In this document: in pieces, positions 7,933 through 15,518 of the stretch | How positions within the stretch are numbered: the first letter of the stretch is position 1 | Layout: the number at the start of each line of letters is the position of its first letter | Source: DASWID01 sp049682815 | Lineage (GTDB): Bacteria > Desulfobacterota_D > UBA1144 > Nemesobacterales > CSP1-2 | Assembly (NCBI GenBank): GCA_049682815.1 | Contig: JBAUII010000114.1 | Coordinates: forward strand, 1 to 33,360 | Reading direction: 5' to 3' | DNA length: 33,360 bases | The notes under the pieces: model-generated | The model's database searches: none | Seen by the model: only the letters and a program-made list of their open reading frames with translations | What the model was told of the DNA's origin: nothing | Position numbers and translations under genes: made by a program

Positions 7933-9198
7933 TCAGGCGATCTCTTCCTCGCATCCCCCTTCTTTGATGATCTTCTCAATTTCATATGCCGCAGCTATGC
8001 TCGCAGTACTACCTATTACCTGGTACACCAGTGGTAGTAGGCACTCACGTCCTTGTTTAATGCTTTCACCGTTTTTCACCAACGGTAAGCTTATGAACTC
8101 CATTCCTTTCGTATTAAGATTCTCAAATTCATTTTTAGTCTTATTCAGTCTTATGAAGGCTCCGGCCATTTTAGCGGCTACAAGATAAAGCACTGGCTCT
8201 GCGACAAATTTTGATTCGACTACAAAAGATGTTGGAATTCCCTCCTGGATTACCACATCCCTTACTGGCTTACCTCCTTTTGTAACTTTCATTCTCTTCC
8301 TTCCCTCAGCATTTAGTTTTCTCAGATCATCTCCGTTCGAAACATTGATTACGGCCATTCCATAGGTTCCAGAATTACTCTTTACGAAAAAGAATGGATC
8401 TTGATCAATTCTTCTCTTTCTGTATTCCGCTGTGAGTTCTTTCTTCATTGTATCTACTTTTGTTGCGACCCGTTCGCGGTCTTGTGGTTCATCAAAGTCT
8501 ATTCCCTCTTGGAGAACTGTTTCAATCGTGAATACCCACGGGTCTAGTCCCAGGATCTGTGCCAGTTCGTATGCAAGTCTATTATAAAACTCGAAATGAA
8601 CGTTCTTTTTCCTGGTATGCCAACCGATCTCTACCGGAGGCTCAACAGGCTGCAGTATGTCCCTAAGTGTCTTCGGGCACCTCGATGAGAAATCATTATT
8701 AATAAGGATCAGATCTGGAACATAGTTTGGTATGATAGCCTTATGGCCTTCAGTTATAACTTTATACGCCGTGAGATGCTTACCGCTTATCGCTTTAAAC
8801 TCGGCTTGATCTAGATGAAACTCTTCACTTACGATTCCAATCTTAACACTGAACCCCACGTTTTCCAGCATTGATTGTAGTACATGTATATTTTCCCAAT
8901 AGTATGGATTTCTAGTGTTGAGCTCCGGGACGATGAGTATTTTGCTCACCTTAGGATATTTAGTGGAAAAATGCTGTTTGAATAGATTGGCGGTGCGTAT
9001 TCTACAGTATTCGGATAGATTATTAAAGCCGGCTGGAAAGACATTGGTGTCAACAGGCGCGATTTTGTACTTGGATACTCGTAGATCAACAGATGTATAA
9101 AGAGGCACAAGAACTTTATTGGAGTGCTGCTCTATCCAACTCTGTATTTCGGCTGATCGTTCAGTGATCTTTTCATTAATTTCATCGAGAAATTCCAT
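7933..9198 (-). CDS. gshA: Glutamate-cysteine ligase, Acidithiobacillus-type
   Basis: This protein catalyses ATP-dependent joining of glutamate and cysteine, the first step of glutathione synthesis. The 421-residue sequence resembles the small proteobacterial glutamate-cysteine ligase family first defined in Acidithiobacillus ferrooxidans, not the E. coli or plant types. Recognisable stretches are NPYYWENIHVLQ (near 108), a central KNVHFEFYNRLAYELAQILG, the ATP-grasp-like FFFVKSNSGTYGMAVINV (near 270) and MEFISLPLV toward the C-terminus. It is predicted to be cytoplasmic. The gene begins 3 nt after the RDD-protein stop, so the two are probably one operon. No glutathione synthetase gene is in the window. 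Confidence 0.85.
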   Translation of the reverse strand: MEFLDEINEKITERSAEIQSWIEQHSNKVLVPLYTSVDLRVSKYKIAPVDTNVFPAGFNNLSEYCRIRTANLFKQHFSTKYPKVSKILIVPELNTRNPYYWENIHVLQSMLENVGFSVKIGIVSEEFHLDQAEFKAISGKHLTAYKVITEGHKAIIPNYVPDLILINNDFSSRCPKTLRDILQPVEPPVEIGWHTRKKNVHFEFYNRLAYELAQILGLDPWVFTIETVLQEGIDFDEPQDRERVATKVDTMKKELTAEYRKRRIDQDPFFFVKSNSGTYGMAVINVSNGDDLRKLNAEGRKRMKVTKGGKPVRDVVIQEGIPTSFVVESKFVAEPVLYLVAAKMAGAFIRLNKTKNEFENLNTKGMEFISLPLVKNGESIKQGRECLLPLVYQVIGSTASIAAAYEIEKIIKEGGCEEEIA

Positions 9199-9201
9199 AT
9201 C

Positions 9202-9972
9202 TTAGGTTTTTTCTTTTACTACAAGCGTGCCCGCAATTTTATCATGCCATGTTTGAGACTTTGTATCAAAAAGTGCCCACAGGAATCCTATGAAGAAAAA
9301 GGATGCGGAAAAAAAAGAAAAAGCCCTTCTCGTGAAGGCCTTGACGATATCGATGGAACCCCCATCGTCTCCTATTACCTTGATACCCATAACCATCTTT
9401 CCTATTGTTTTTCCCCCATAGCCCTCAAGGAAGACAAAGTAACTCGAACAAACTATGATAAGTAAGAAAAAAATAGCGGCTATGAAATTCAGTGAATAGT
9501 GAGCGCCGAATATCAAATCGTCGGTGGCAAGGTAGATCCCTGTTGAAAGAACTAGGGCTGTGATCGAAAAAATCACCACTACATCAATTAATAAGGAAAT
9601 TGATCGTGTTGATATGCCCGCTAGATCTGATTTTGCCCTGTCCGTATTTCGCATTTCCTTTTCGTACACTATAGTAGGATCAGTTTCAAGCGTTAAAGCA
9701 TGATTCGACGGGCCACTGTCGTCATCTAATGATAAAACCTCCTCTACATTTTTAATCATTTCCTCTTCTTCGGATTGTTTAACAGCGACTTCTTCTATTT
9801 CCTTGGGCTCATGCTCTGCCGATCTTTTTGTTTTAGGCTCGGCATATCTCTTCGAAAGTTCATACGATTTATATAAGGCATCATGCTCCGGTTTAACACC
9901 AGTGGAACTACCGCACTTCTTACATTTTTCAAGAAAATCAAAGCTATTGAAGCCACATTTAGGACACTTCAT
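9202..9972 (-). CDS. Zinc-ribbon plus RDD-family membrane protein
   Basis: The 256 residues fall in three parts. An N-terminal zinc ribbon has Cys3, Cys6, Cys17 and Cys20 (CPKC and CKKC). A charged, low-complexity linker spans about 30-115. A C-terminal RDD domain (about 118-255) begins with SLLIDVVVIFSIT, has three hydrophobic segments, and includes the family pattern GYGGKTIGKMVMGIKVI. RDD proteins are integral membrane proteins of uncertain, possibly transport-related, role. The linkage to gshA is by position only. The ribbon probably faces the cytoplasm. Confidence 0.8.
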   Translation of the reverse strand: MKCPKCGFNSFDFLEKCKKCGSSTGVKPEHDALYKSYELSKRYAEPKTKRSAEHEPKEIEEVAVKQSEEEEMIKNVEEVLSLDDDSGPSNHALTLETDPTIVYEKEMRNTDRAKSDLAGISTRSISLLIDVVVIFSITALVLSTGIYLATDDLIFGAHYSLNFIAAIFFLLIIVCSSYFVFLEGYGGKTIGKMVMGIKVIGDDGGSIDIVKAFTRRAFSFFSASFFFIGFLWALFDTKSQTWHDKIAGTLVVKEKT

Positions 9973-10059
9973 CTATCAAGAATGTCGGATTACTATGATT
10001 AAACTTTAAAATAGTATGTTTTTGAGCGAAGATATACCCCATTTAGTTTCAAGCTTAAT

Positions 10060-10131
10060 ACCAAAATCCGTGAGGAAGAGGTGTTGGTAACTAAATAAAG
10101 CCGGCCTCCTCTTTTTATGCAAGATTTTGGT
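10060..10131 (-). terminator. Nested inverted repeat after the DsbA-like gene
   Basis: Outer arms ACCAAAATC (10060-10068) and GATTTTGGT (10123-10131) enclose inner arms AAGAGG (10076-10081) and CCTCTT (10108-10113). The outer arm reaches the stop codon of the DsbA-like gene. In RNA this could make a long two-step hairpin at the 3' end of that transcript. The long loop and lack of a T-run make factor-independent termination uncertain. Confidence 0.3.
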
Positions 10132-11123
10132 TATTGCTCACCCGATAAGCTTGTTTCGATCGCCGATTTTAGCCCTTCTGGATTGGCTCCAGGTACGACA
10201 AGACCATTTACTACGAATGTCGGGGTGGAGGTTACTCCGATAGAGCGGGCTTCGTCTATATCGGCCTGCACCCGCTTGGCGATATCTGCGGAACCAAGGC
10301 ATTTGTCGAAATCATTTTCGTTCAGACCTATTTTCTTGGCAAATCCCTTGAACTCGTCGTTTGAGTTTTCCACTTTTATATTTTGCTGATTCTCAAACAA
10401 TAGGTCATGAAATTCCCAGAATTTATCATTTCCCTGTTCGTGGGCGCATAAAGAGGCAATCGCCGCATCCTTGGCCCAATTGTGCATTGGAAGAGGAAGT
10501 TGTTTATACATAAGTTTAATTTTTCCGTCATACTCTTGTAATATCTGAGGGAGCATTTGACTGCCGCGTTTACAGAACGGACACTGGAAATCTGAATATT
10601 CAACTATCGTGACATTTGCCGTTTCTATACCTTTTAGCGGTACATCTTCTAAAGAAATCTTGCTCATCGTATCTTTTAGAGGATCTACACTAGTGTCGAT
10701 TATTTCACCAAGAATAATATATTTACTATCCTTGCTGATCAGTAACGGTAAGGTTTGAGTTCCCAATGGCGCACTTCCCTTTTTTAGTCCTTGAATTGGC
10801 GATTGCTCAAACTCTTTAGTACTAGCCGGTTCTCCAAGAATGATGTATCGGCCATCATTACTTATGATGAAATTTACATCTCCGGAGCCCCTCGAAGAAT
10901 TGATTGAGAAGGTTCCCTGGTTAAATCCTTGAATCGGGCTGTTTTCGTAGCCTTTAACTTCAATTGTTGCATCCGAGGGCATGCGCGACCCCAATCTCTT
11001 TTTCAGGAATGATTGCAGTCTGGCTGTCTCCTCCTTTGATATTTGCTCGGCTTTCACGTCGGCATGGAAGATCATGGCTAAACAGACCAACAATGATGAT
11101 AATATTAGACTTTTGAACAGCAT
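10131..11123 (-). CDS. Exported DsbA-like thiol-disulfide oxidoreductase
   Basis: This is a periplasmic thioredoxin-fold protein likely to oxidise or isomerise disulfides. Of its 330 residues, about 1-25 form a signal peptide. Residues 26-155 carry two copies of a beta motif of the form lLIS-DgkYiILGE (near 87-98 and 128-139), which resembles the strand-turn-strand of the DsbC/DsbG N-terminal region. The catalytic domain runs from about 160 with the active site CPFC (Cys181, Cys184) in VEYSDFQCPFCKRG. The cis-proline TPTFVVNG is near 298. Two further Cys lie in the helical insert. A strong AAGGAGG precedes the ATG. It is 42 nt from the paralogous repeat gene, so the two are probably one transcript. 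Confidence 0.85.
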   Translation of the reverse strand: MLFKSLILSSLLVCLAMIFHADVKAEQISKEETARLQSFLKKRLGSRMPSDATIEVKGYENSPIQGFNQGTFSINSSRGSGDVNFIISNDGRYIILGEPASTKEFEQSPIQGLKKGSAPLGTQTLPLLISKDSKYIILGEIIDTSVDPLKDTMSKISLEDVPLKGIETANVTIVEYSDFQCPFCKRGSQMLPQILQEYDGKIKLMYKQLPLPMHNWAKDAAIASLCAHEQGNDKFWEFHDLLFENQQNIKVENSNDEFKGFAKKIGLNENDFDKCLGSADIAKRVQADIDEARSIGVTSTPTFVVNGLVVPGANPEGLKSAIETSLSGEQ

Positions 11124-11165
11124 TCTTTCGCCTCCTTACATTTAATTATTGTATGTTTACATGAA

Positions 11166-11747
11166 TCATTTTGTCGGTTTGGCCTTTAAATCGATTAATT
11201 CGCCACCTAGAATCAGAAACCTTCCGTCTTTGGTCATGATGATTGGGATCGGAGTACCCGAGCCAGTTTGGATATTTCCTTCCTTCATTCCAAAAGGGAC
11301 TTCTTGGAATGTTGAAGTATCGACATGTTCTCCCAGAATCAGGTACCTACCGTCTTTAGTCATCATAACGGGGATTGGGATCGTGCCAATTTGGATCTTT
11401 CTCTCCGTCATTCCAAATGGTAGATCTTGAAATGTCCTCGTATCAACAGGTTCTCCAAAAATAAGGTATTTCCCATCGTCGCTTATCAGAAACGGGACAT
11501 CTCCCGATCCCTTTGAGGTTGTTACCTTGAACCGACCTTGTTTGAAACCACTGAGAGGAGTTTTTTCATATCCGCTGACCTCAATTTTAGCCTCATCCGG
11601 TACAACATTCCCCATCTTTTCCTTAAGGAAGGCTCTAAGCTCATTAGCTTCCTTTGTCGATATAGTCTCGGCATTTATTTTGGGTTGAAATAGAAATGTA
11701 AGGAAGGTCATTACGACGATCGTAGTTGCGATAAATTTATGGCGCAT
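11166..11747 (-). CDS. Exported repeat protein with three DsbC-like beta motifs, no cysteine
   Basis: The 193 residues begin with a signal peptide (about 1-27) and a helix-rich segment, then carry three tandem units of about 40 residues whose cores are DGKYLIFG (91-98), DGRYLILG (132-139) and DGRFLILG (174-181), joined by VDTxTFQ-LPFGM linkers. The first 100 residues align by eye with the N-terminal half of the neighbouring DsbA-like protein, so the two are paralogous there. There is no thioredoxin domain and no Cys at all, so it cannot itself exchange disulfides. A dimerisation, scaffold or substrate-binding role for the neighbour is a guess. The precise function is unknown. Confidence 0.75.
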   Translation of the reverse strand: MRHKFIATTIVVMTFLTFLFQPKINAETISTKEANELRAFLKEKMGNVVPDEAKIEVSGYEKTPLSGFKQGRFKVTTSKGSGDVPFLISDDGKYLIFGEPVDTRTFQDLPFGMTERKIQIGTIPIPVMMTKDGRYLILGEHVDTSTFQEVPFGMKEGNIQTGSGTPIPIIMTKDGRFLILGGELIDLKAKPTK

Positions 11748-11777
11748 TTTTACCCCCTAGAGATTTTACAACCAAGC

Positions 11778-11805
11778 AATATAACACGATTTAAGGATAA
11801 ATCAA
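11778..11805 (-). promoter_or_regulatory. Promoter candidate for the DsbA-like pair
   Basis: On the minus strand TTGATT (11800-11805) lies 16 nt before TATATT (11778-11783), which has an extended -10 TG one base upstream. It is 30 nt above the start codon of the repeat protein, and an AGGGG ribosome site lies between. Confidence 0.5.
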
Positions 11806-11843
11806 CAAATTCGATCATTAAGAAACGGTAGCTTTCAATTCTT

Positions 11844-13151
11844 TTATGAGTATATATCCTTTGAAAATACCCTTTCAAATATATGGTCGACATATTTTAA
11901 GTCGTTTTCGATTCTAAAGCATTCATCTAACTCCCCTGCTGACAGATGATTCTTAACATCTTTATCCTTTAAAAGGATCTCACGGAAATCCAATCTGGCG
12001 TTCCAGGTTTTAGTCGCATTTTTTTGGATTATTTCATAAGCCTTTTCTCTTGATAGCCCTTTGTCCACTAGTTTTAACATGACTTTTTGCGAATGTATTA
12101 ACCCACGTGTTAGCTCCAGGTTTCTTTTGATATTTTTAGGGTGAATCTTTATGGAGTCCAATATGTGGGTAAGTCTATTCAGCATAAAATCAAGAAGTAT
12201 CGTCGCATCGGGTCCTATCAACCTTTCTACTGACGAGTGGCTTATGTCGCGTTCATGCCATAGTGGAACGTTTTCAAGAGAAGTCAGGCCGTAGGAGCGG
12301 ACAAGCCTAGCTAGTCCACAGAGATTTTCCGATAAAATTGGATTCCTCTTGTGGGGCATCGCCGAAGAGCCCTTTTGGCCTTCCGTAAATGGCTCTTCGA
12401 GCTCTTGAACCTCAGTTTTTTGAAAATCCCTGATGTTTGTCGCAATTTTCTCAACTGATGTTGCCACGATCGAAAGCGTTAGGAAGTAATCTGCATGAAT
12501 ATCGCGTTGAACTATTTGCGTAGAGATGTTGGCTGGCTTTAGTTTAAGAAGTTTGCATACATATTTTTCTACCTCTGGAGGAACATTGGCAAAAGTTCCG
12601 ACGGCGCCCGAGATTTTCCCCACACCGATTACATCTCTAGCCCTTTTTAGTCTGTCCAGGTTTCTGCTCATTTCATCATACCACAGGGCGAAAATAAGAC
12701 CTAGGGTGGTTGGCTCGGCGTGTATTCCATGAGTCCTTCCAATAATAGGAGTCATCTTATGCCTAAAAGAGAGGTTCTTGAGGACGCCATTTAAAATTCT
12801 TATATCATCGATTAGGAGAGCCGCCGCGTCCCTTAATTGGAGGGCAAATGCCGTGTCTAGAACGTCGGACGAGGTAAGCCCAAGATGAAGGTATCTCGAA
12901 TTAGCGCCAATATTCTCAGATATACCCGTTAAGAAGGCCAAAACGTCGTGCTTTAAGGTCTTCTCAAGTTCTTGTATTCGCTCAACATCAATTCTAGCGC
13001 GTTTACTGATTGAATTAGTTGCCTCTTTTGGAATACGACCGTATTTCGACCAAGCTTTGCAAACCGCAATCTCAACGCGAAGCCATTGCCGAAATTTGGC
13101 TTCTTCAGTCCATATCTTCGACATTTCCTTACGTGAATATCTCGATATCAA
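11844..13151 (-). CDS. purB: Adenylosuccinate lyase
   Basis: This enzyme splits SAICAR to AICAR and adenylosuccinate to AMP, both with release of fumarate, in purine synthesis. The 435 residues show the fumarase/aspartase superfamily signature GSSAMPHKRNP (261-271) and the catalytic His region GRTHGIHAEPTT (His141). LTSSDVLDT at about 92-100 is also conserved. The start is TTG (13149-13151), preceded by AGGAGAGG at about 10 nt, and overlaps the TGA stop of the upstream gene as TTGA, so translation is likely coupled. No ATG fits this frame as well. Confidence 0.95.
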   Translation of the reverse strand: MISRYSRKEMSKIWTEEAKFRQWLRVEIAVCKAWSKYGRIPKEATNSISKRARIDVERIQELEKTLKHDVLAFLTGISENIGANSRYLHLGLTSSDVLDTAFALQLRDAAALLIDDIRILNGVLKNLSFRHKMTPIIGRTHGIHAEPTTLGLIFALWYDEMSRNLDRLKRARDVIGVGKISGAVGTFANVPPEVEKYVCKLLKLKPANISTQIVQRDIHADYFLTLSIVATSVEKIATNIRDFQKTEVQELEEPFTEGQKGSSAMPHKRNPILSENLCGLARLVRSYGLTSLENVPLWHERDISHSSVERLIGPDATILLDFMLNRLTHILDSIKIHPKNIKRNLELTRGLIHSQKVMLKLVDKGLSREKAYEIIQKNATKTWNARLDFREILLKDKDVKNHLSAGELDECFRIENDLKYVDHIFERVFSKDIYS

Positions 13152-13900
13152 ATTATTAAAACCTCTCCTAAGTTTCTTCTGGGGGCGATCGATATGCCTA
13201 TGTGGTCAGCCCCCGATTTGTCGATTACCGACGAGGCTGCTCTTAATGCTATGTCATATCTATTATTTGTCTCACTCAGGTGTGCGAGTAGCAAATGGGA
13301 AAGCTCGTTGTGTAACAAGCTAGCGAAAAGATTTGCGGCTTGCGTATTTGATAGGTGACCCAGCCTGCTCATTATCCTTTGCTTTATTTCCCACGGATAA
13401 TGGCTTTCCCTGAGAATATTTTCATCGTGGTTGAATTCAATCATCAGAATATTTGACCCCTTTAGTCTTTCTTTAACAAGGCCCGTTGCTGTTCCAATGT
13501 CAGTCACTATCCCTAATTTCCTATGATCTGTTTCGACCGTAAATCCAACCGGATCAAGTGCATCATGTGGAACAGAAAAAGAAGAAATCAAGACATCCTT
13601 AATCGAAAAAGAGGAACCAGTGTCGAATTCATAGAGGTTTTTAACCTTATCTTTCCAGAGGTGTATCGTCGTGGAAGCGACATACGCGGGGTTCTCAATT
13701 TTTGGAATTGACATTGCGTGATCTAAGTGTTCGTGTGAAATAATCACAGCGTCTAAGTCAGACAATTCCACATCAAGCCTCTTAAGCCTGGCTTTTATCT
13801 GTCTTAGGCTTATTCCTGCGTCAATTAGGATCTTTGAAGAGTCCGTTTGGATAAACAGGGAATTACCGGAACTCCCACTGGCTAGTGTACAGACTTTCAT
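13148..13900 (-). CDS. WalJ/YycJ-like metallo-beta-lactamase-fold hydrolase
   Basis: This is a cytoplasmic binuclear-metal hydrolase of the YycJ/WalJ type, a family related to metal-dependent exonucleases. The 250 residues start with the family N-terminus ASGSSGNS and have the metal motif HEHLDH (56-61), VPHDALDPVGF near 114, TDIGT near 134, EFNHD near 155 and LLLAHLSETNN toward the C-terminus. All the usual ligands are present. It is first in a two-gene unit with purB. Homologues in Firmicutes sit beside the WalKR genes, but no two-component genes are near here. Confidence 0.88.
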   Translation of the reverse strand: MKVCTLASGSSGNSLFIQTDSSKILIDAGISLRQIKARLKRLDVELSDLDAVIISHEHLDHAMSIPKIENPAYVASTTIHLWKDKVKNLYEFDTGSSFSIKDVLISSFSVPHDALDPVGFTVETDHRKLGIVTDIGTATGLVKERLKGSNILMIEFNHDENILRESHYPWEIKQRIMSRLGHLSNTQAANLFASLLHNELSHLLLAHLSETNNRYDIALRAASSVIDKSGADHIGISIAPRRNLGEVLII

Positions 13901-14312
13901 TAATTGTCCTTTGAACCAATCGCGATAACCGAGATAGTAGTATTAGTACGTGTCTGAGCAGTTGTCAAATTTATGCATGAGATTAAATTATATGTTGATT
14001 CCGATTATAATTCACTATCTTTGTTAGGATAAAATAAATCCGTATAACCAAGTCAGTAAATTGGTAGTTTCGGTGATGAATTATAGCCTGATGGGAGAAT
14101 ATTAGGTATCTTTATTTGAATTTTTTTCCAAACATATTTTATCTGAAGTGAAGATAATCAGGATTATAATGCAGCGCTCTCAGATTATTTTTTGTTTAGA
14201 TCGGATTGTAATACAATTGGGGAGCTCTATGCGGTAATCCATTGAATCATGTCCCATATGATCATTTGTATTAGTGTAATATATTATCTACTATCCTGTA
14301 TGAAGGAGCAAA
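13901..14312. other. 412-bp AT-rich spacer between divergent genes
   Basis: This separates the minus-strand walJ-like gene from the plus-strand lipoprotein gene. Apart from the promoter at 13940-13968 I see no gene, no tRNA and no riboswitch. TA-rich stretches near 14265-14290 (for example TAATATATTAT) could hold the -10 of the lipoprotein promoter, but no matching -35 is clear. Confidence 0.5.
13940..13968 (-). promoter_or_regulatory. Strong sigma70-type promoter for walJ-like/purB
   Basis: On the minus strand a consensus TTGACA (13963-13968) is separated by exactly 17 nt from TAATAC (13940-13945). The start codon is about 40 nt downstream. This is the best-scoring promoter by eye in the window. 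No purine-type operator or riboswitch is seen between it and the gene. Confidence 0.65.
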
Positions 14313-14858
14313 ATGTCCCGGTTTAATAGATTAACCATATCGCGTTTTTTTCCCTTACCCTTCATTTTTTTGTTGCTGACTTTTGTGGGCTGTGGTGCGT
14401 CTCGAACTATAATGAATAAAAAACCTGAACGTGATTCGTACAGTTTTCAGGTAGTGGAGATACCGGATTTCGATAAGACTGCTGTGGAATGGGTTCCTTA
14501 TGACTCTTATTCGGAGATCCCTGATATGGTAGCAGAAGAATTGAGGAAGAATAATCATTTTCGCAAGATACTACGTAATAAAAGTGATGATTCTCCGGAA
14601 GATAGGATACTGCTTGTAAAAGGGGCAGTGACTGGTTACGATAGGGGTTGCAAATACTGTGAATGGTATTCCTTTGGTATTAATGATAAGGGGAAAGGCG
14701 TCGTATACGTCGGCATTCAACTCATCGATAAAAGTACAGGTTCAATCATTGCTGATGCCAGTGTCTCCGGGAGAGCAAAGGATCCCGGATTCGGTAGGAG
14801 TAAATACATACGGGTTAAAGATGAGATAGTGAACTTGATTCAACATATTAATCGTTAG
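14313..14858 (+). CDS. Predicted lipoprotein, DUF4410-like
   Basis: The 181 residues start with a lipoprotein signal: basic Arg residues, a hydrophobic core and the lipobox FVGC (Cys27). The mature part resembles the DUF4410 family of small outer-membrane-associated lipoproteins, with a core of VEIPDFDKT, a segment that predicts two beta strands, the pattern LLVKGAVTGYDRG and a C-terminal GVQLID-like strand (VYVGIQLIDKSTGSIIADASVSG). Cellular role unknown. A clear AAGGAG ribosome site is 4-9 nt before the ATG. It stands alone, with AT-rich spacers on both sides. Confidence 0.7.
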   Translation: MSRFNRLTISRFFPLPFIFLLLTFVGCGASRTIMNKKPERDSYSFQVVEIPDFDKTAVEWVPYDSYSEIPDMVAEELRKNNHFRKILRNKSDDSPEDRILLVKGAVTGYDRGCKYCEWYSFGINDKGKGVVYVGIQLIDKSTGSIIADASVSGRAKDPGFGRSKYIRVKDEIVNLIQHINR

Positions 14859-15143
14859 TGCCCCTGCTTTTTATCTAATTAAGAAATTTTTCTAGATAGC
14901 ACTTGGAACCGGAGTTATAGATCTGAGAAAATAAATGAGAGGTGTGATTAAATTAGATACTTGAATTTAAGTAATTTAGTGTTCATTTCTTTACCGTTCA
15001 TCCTTGGCGGTATTTATCGTCGCTAGTGAATTATTAATCCAGACCTAGTTCTTTCCTCATCCCAAGGTCAACATTTTTATTCTTATTCCAATAGTCCATC
15101 AGAAGAGTTTTCTTGCTGGTAGTCTTTGACGTCGGAGATCTGT

Positions 15144-15287
15144 CTATATCGCTCTTGCCGTTCCTCCGTACCAATAATCCTTGAACTTCCTGGAATCGTA
15201 AATTTCCTCGGTTTTGCTCGGTACGCTGGAGAAAAATAATATGAAAAACAACGGGATGCCAAAAACAATGCGCTGTCGTGAAGACAT
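15144..15287 (-). CDS. Small exported peptide or broken gene
   Basis: A 47-residue frame starts at ATG 15287 with a strong GGAGGAG ribosome site 4-10 nt upstream. It begins MSSRQRIVFGIPLFFILFFS, a typical signal peptide, and continues SVPSKTEEIYDSRKFKDYWY before a stop at 15144. Immediately after, two other minus-strand frames look protein-like (TEERQERYRQISDVKDY and then DYWNKNKNVDLGMRKELGLD, ending at 15034). This suggests a gene of about 80 residues with one or two frameshifts, or sequencing errors. Not recognised as any family. Confidence 0.4.
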   Translation of the reverse strand: MSSRQRIVFGIPLFFILFFSSVPSKTEEIYDSRKFKDYWYGGTARAI

Positions 15288-15449
15288 AATGCTCCTCCTC
15301 CATTGTAAAGAACTTCGAATCGTCTGTTTACGTTAATCTTACTCAGGTCTAATCCATTTTGGAAACAGGTACTGTTGACATTAAAGACTCGTATTATGAT
15401 TATCAAAATATTTCTATTGTTATTAATATGTTAGAACACATGTAGACAT

Positions 15450-15478
15450 TTGACTTTTACCTTATGATATGCTAACTA
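15450..15478 (+). promoter_or_regulatory. Promoter candidate for ffh operon
   Basis: TTGACT (15450-15455), a 17-nt spacer and TAACTA (15473-15478) with an extended -10 TG at 15470-15471. The ffh start is 41 nt downstream of the -10. It would drive the whole ffh-rpsP-khpA-rimM-trmD-rplS unit. Confidence 0.5.
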
Positions 15479-15518
15479 TTATTGCTTAATTTCATTAAAT
15501 TGTTTTTCCTAAGAGTCA

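Larger units (their letters stand above)
14859..15518. other. 660-bp spacer with one small possible gene
   Basis: AT-rich DNA between the lipoprotein gene and ffh. It holds a small possible minus-strand gene (15144-15287), open frames in two other phases after it (stops at 15083 and 15034), and the ffh promoter at 15450-15478. Nothing else is evident, and no 4.5S SRP RNA core is recognisable despite the neighbour ffh. Confidence 0.5.

Noticed and set aside
15083..15406. 107-codon minus-strand frame from 15406
   Set aside because: Its N-terminal part is out of frame with the signal-peptide start at 15287 and looks non-coding. Only its C-terminal part (TEERQERYRQ...) may belong to a frameshifted gene, and that is reported under the small exported protein.
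14859..15518. 4.5S SRP RNA near ffh
   Set aside because: The core GGAAG-type loop and conserved SRP RNA motifs are not seen, so no RNA gene is called.
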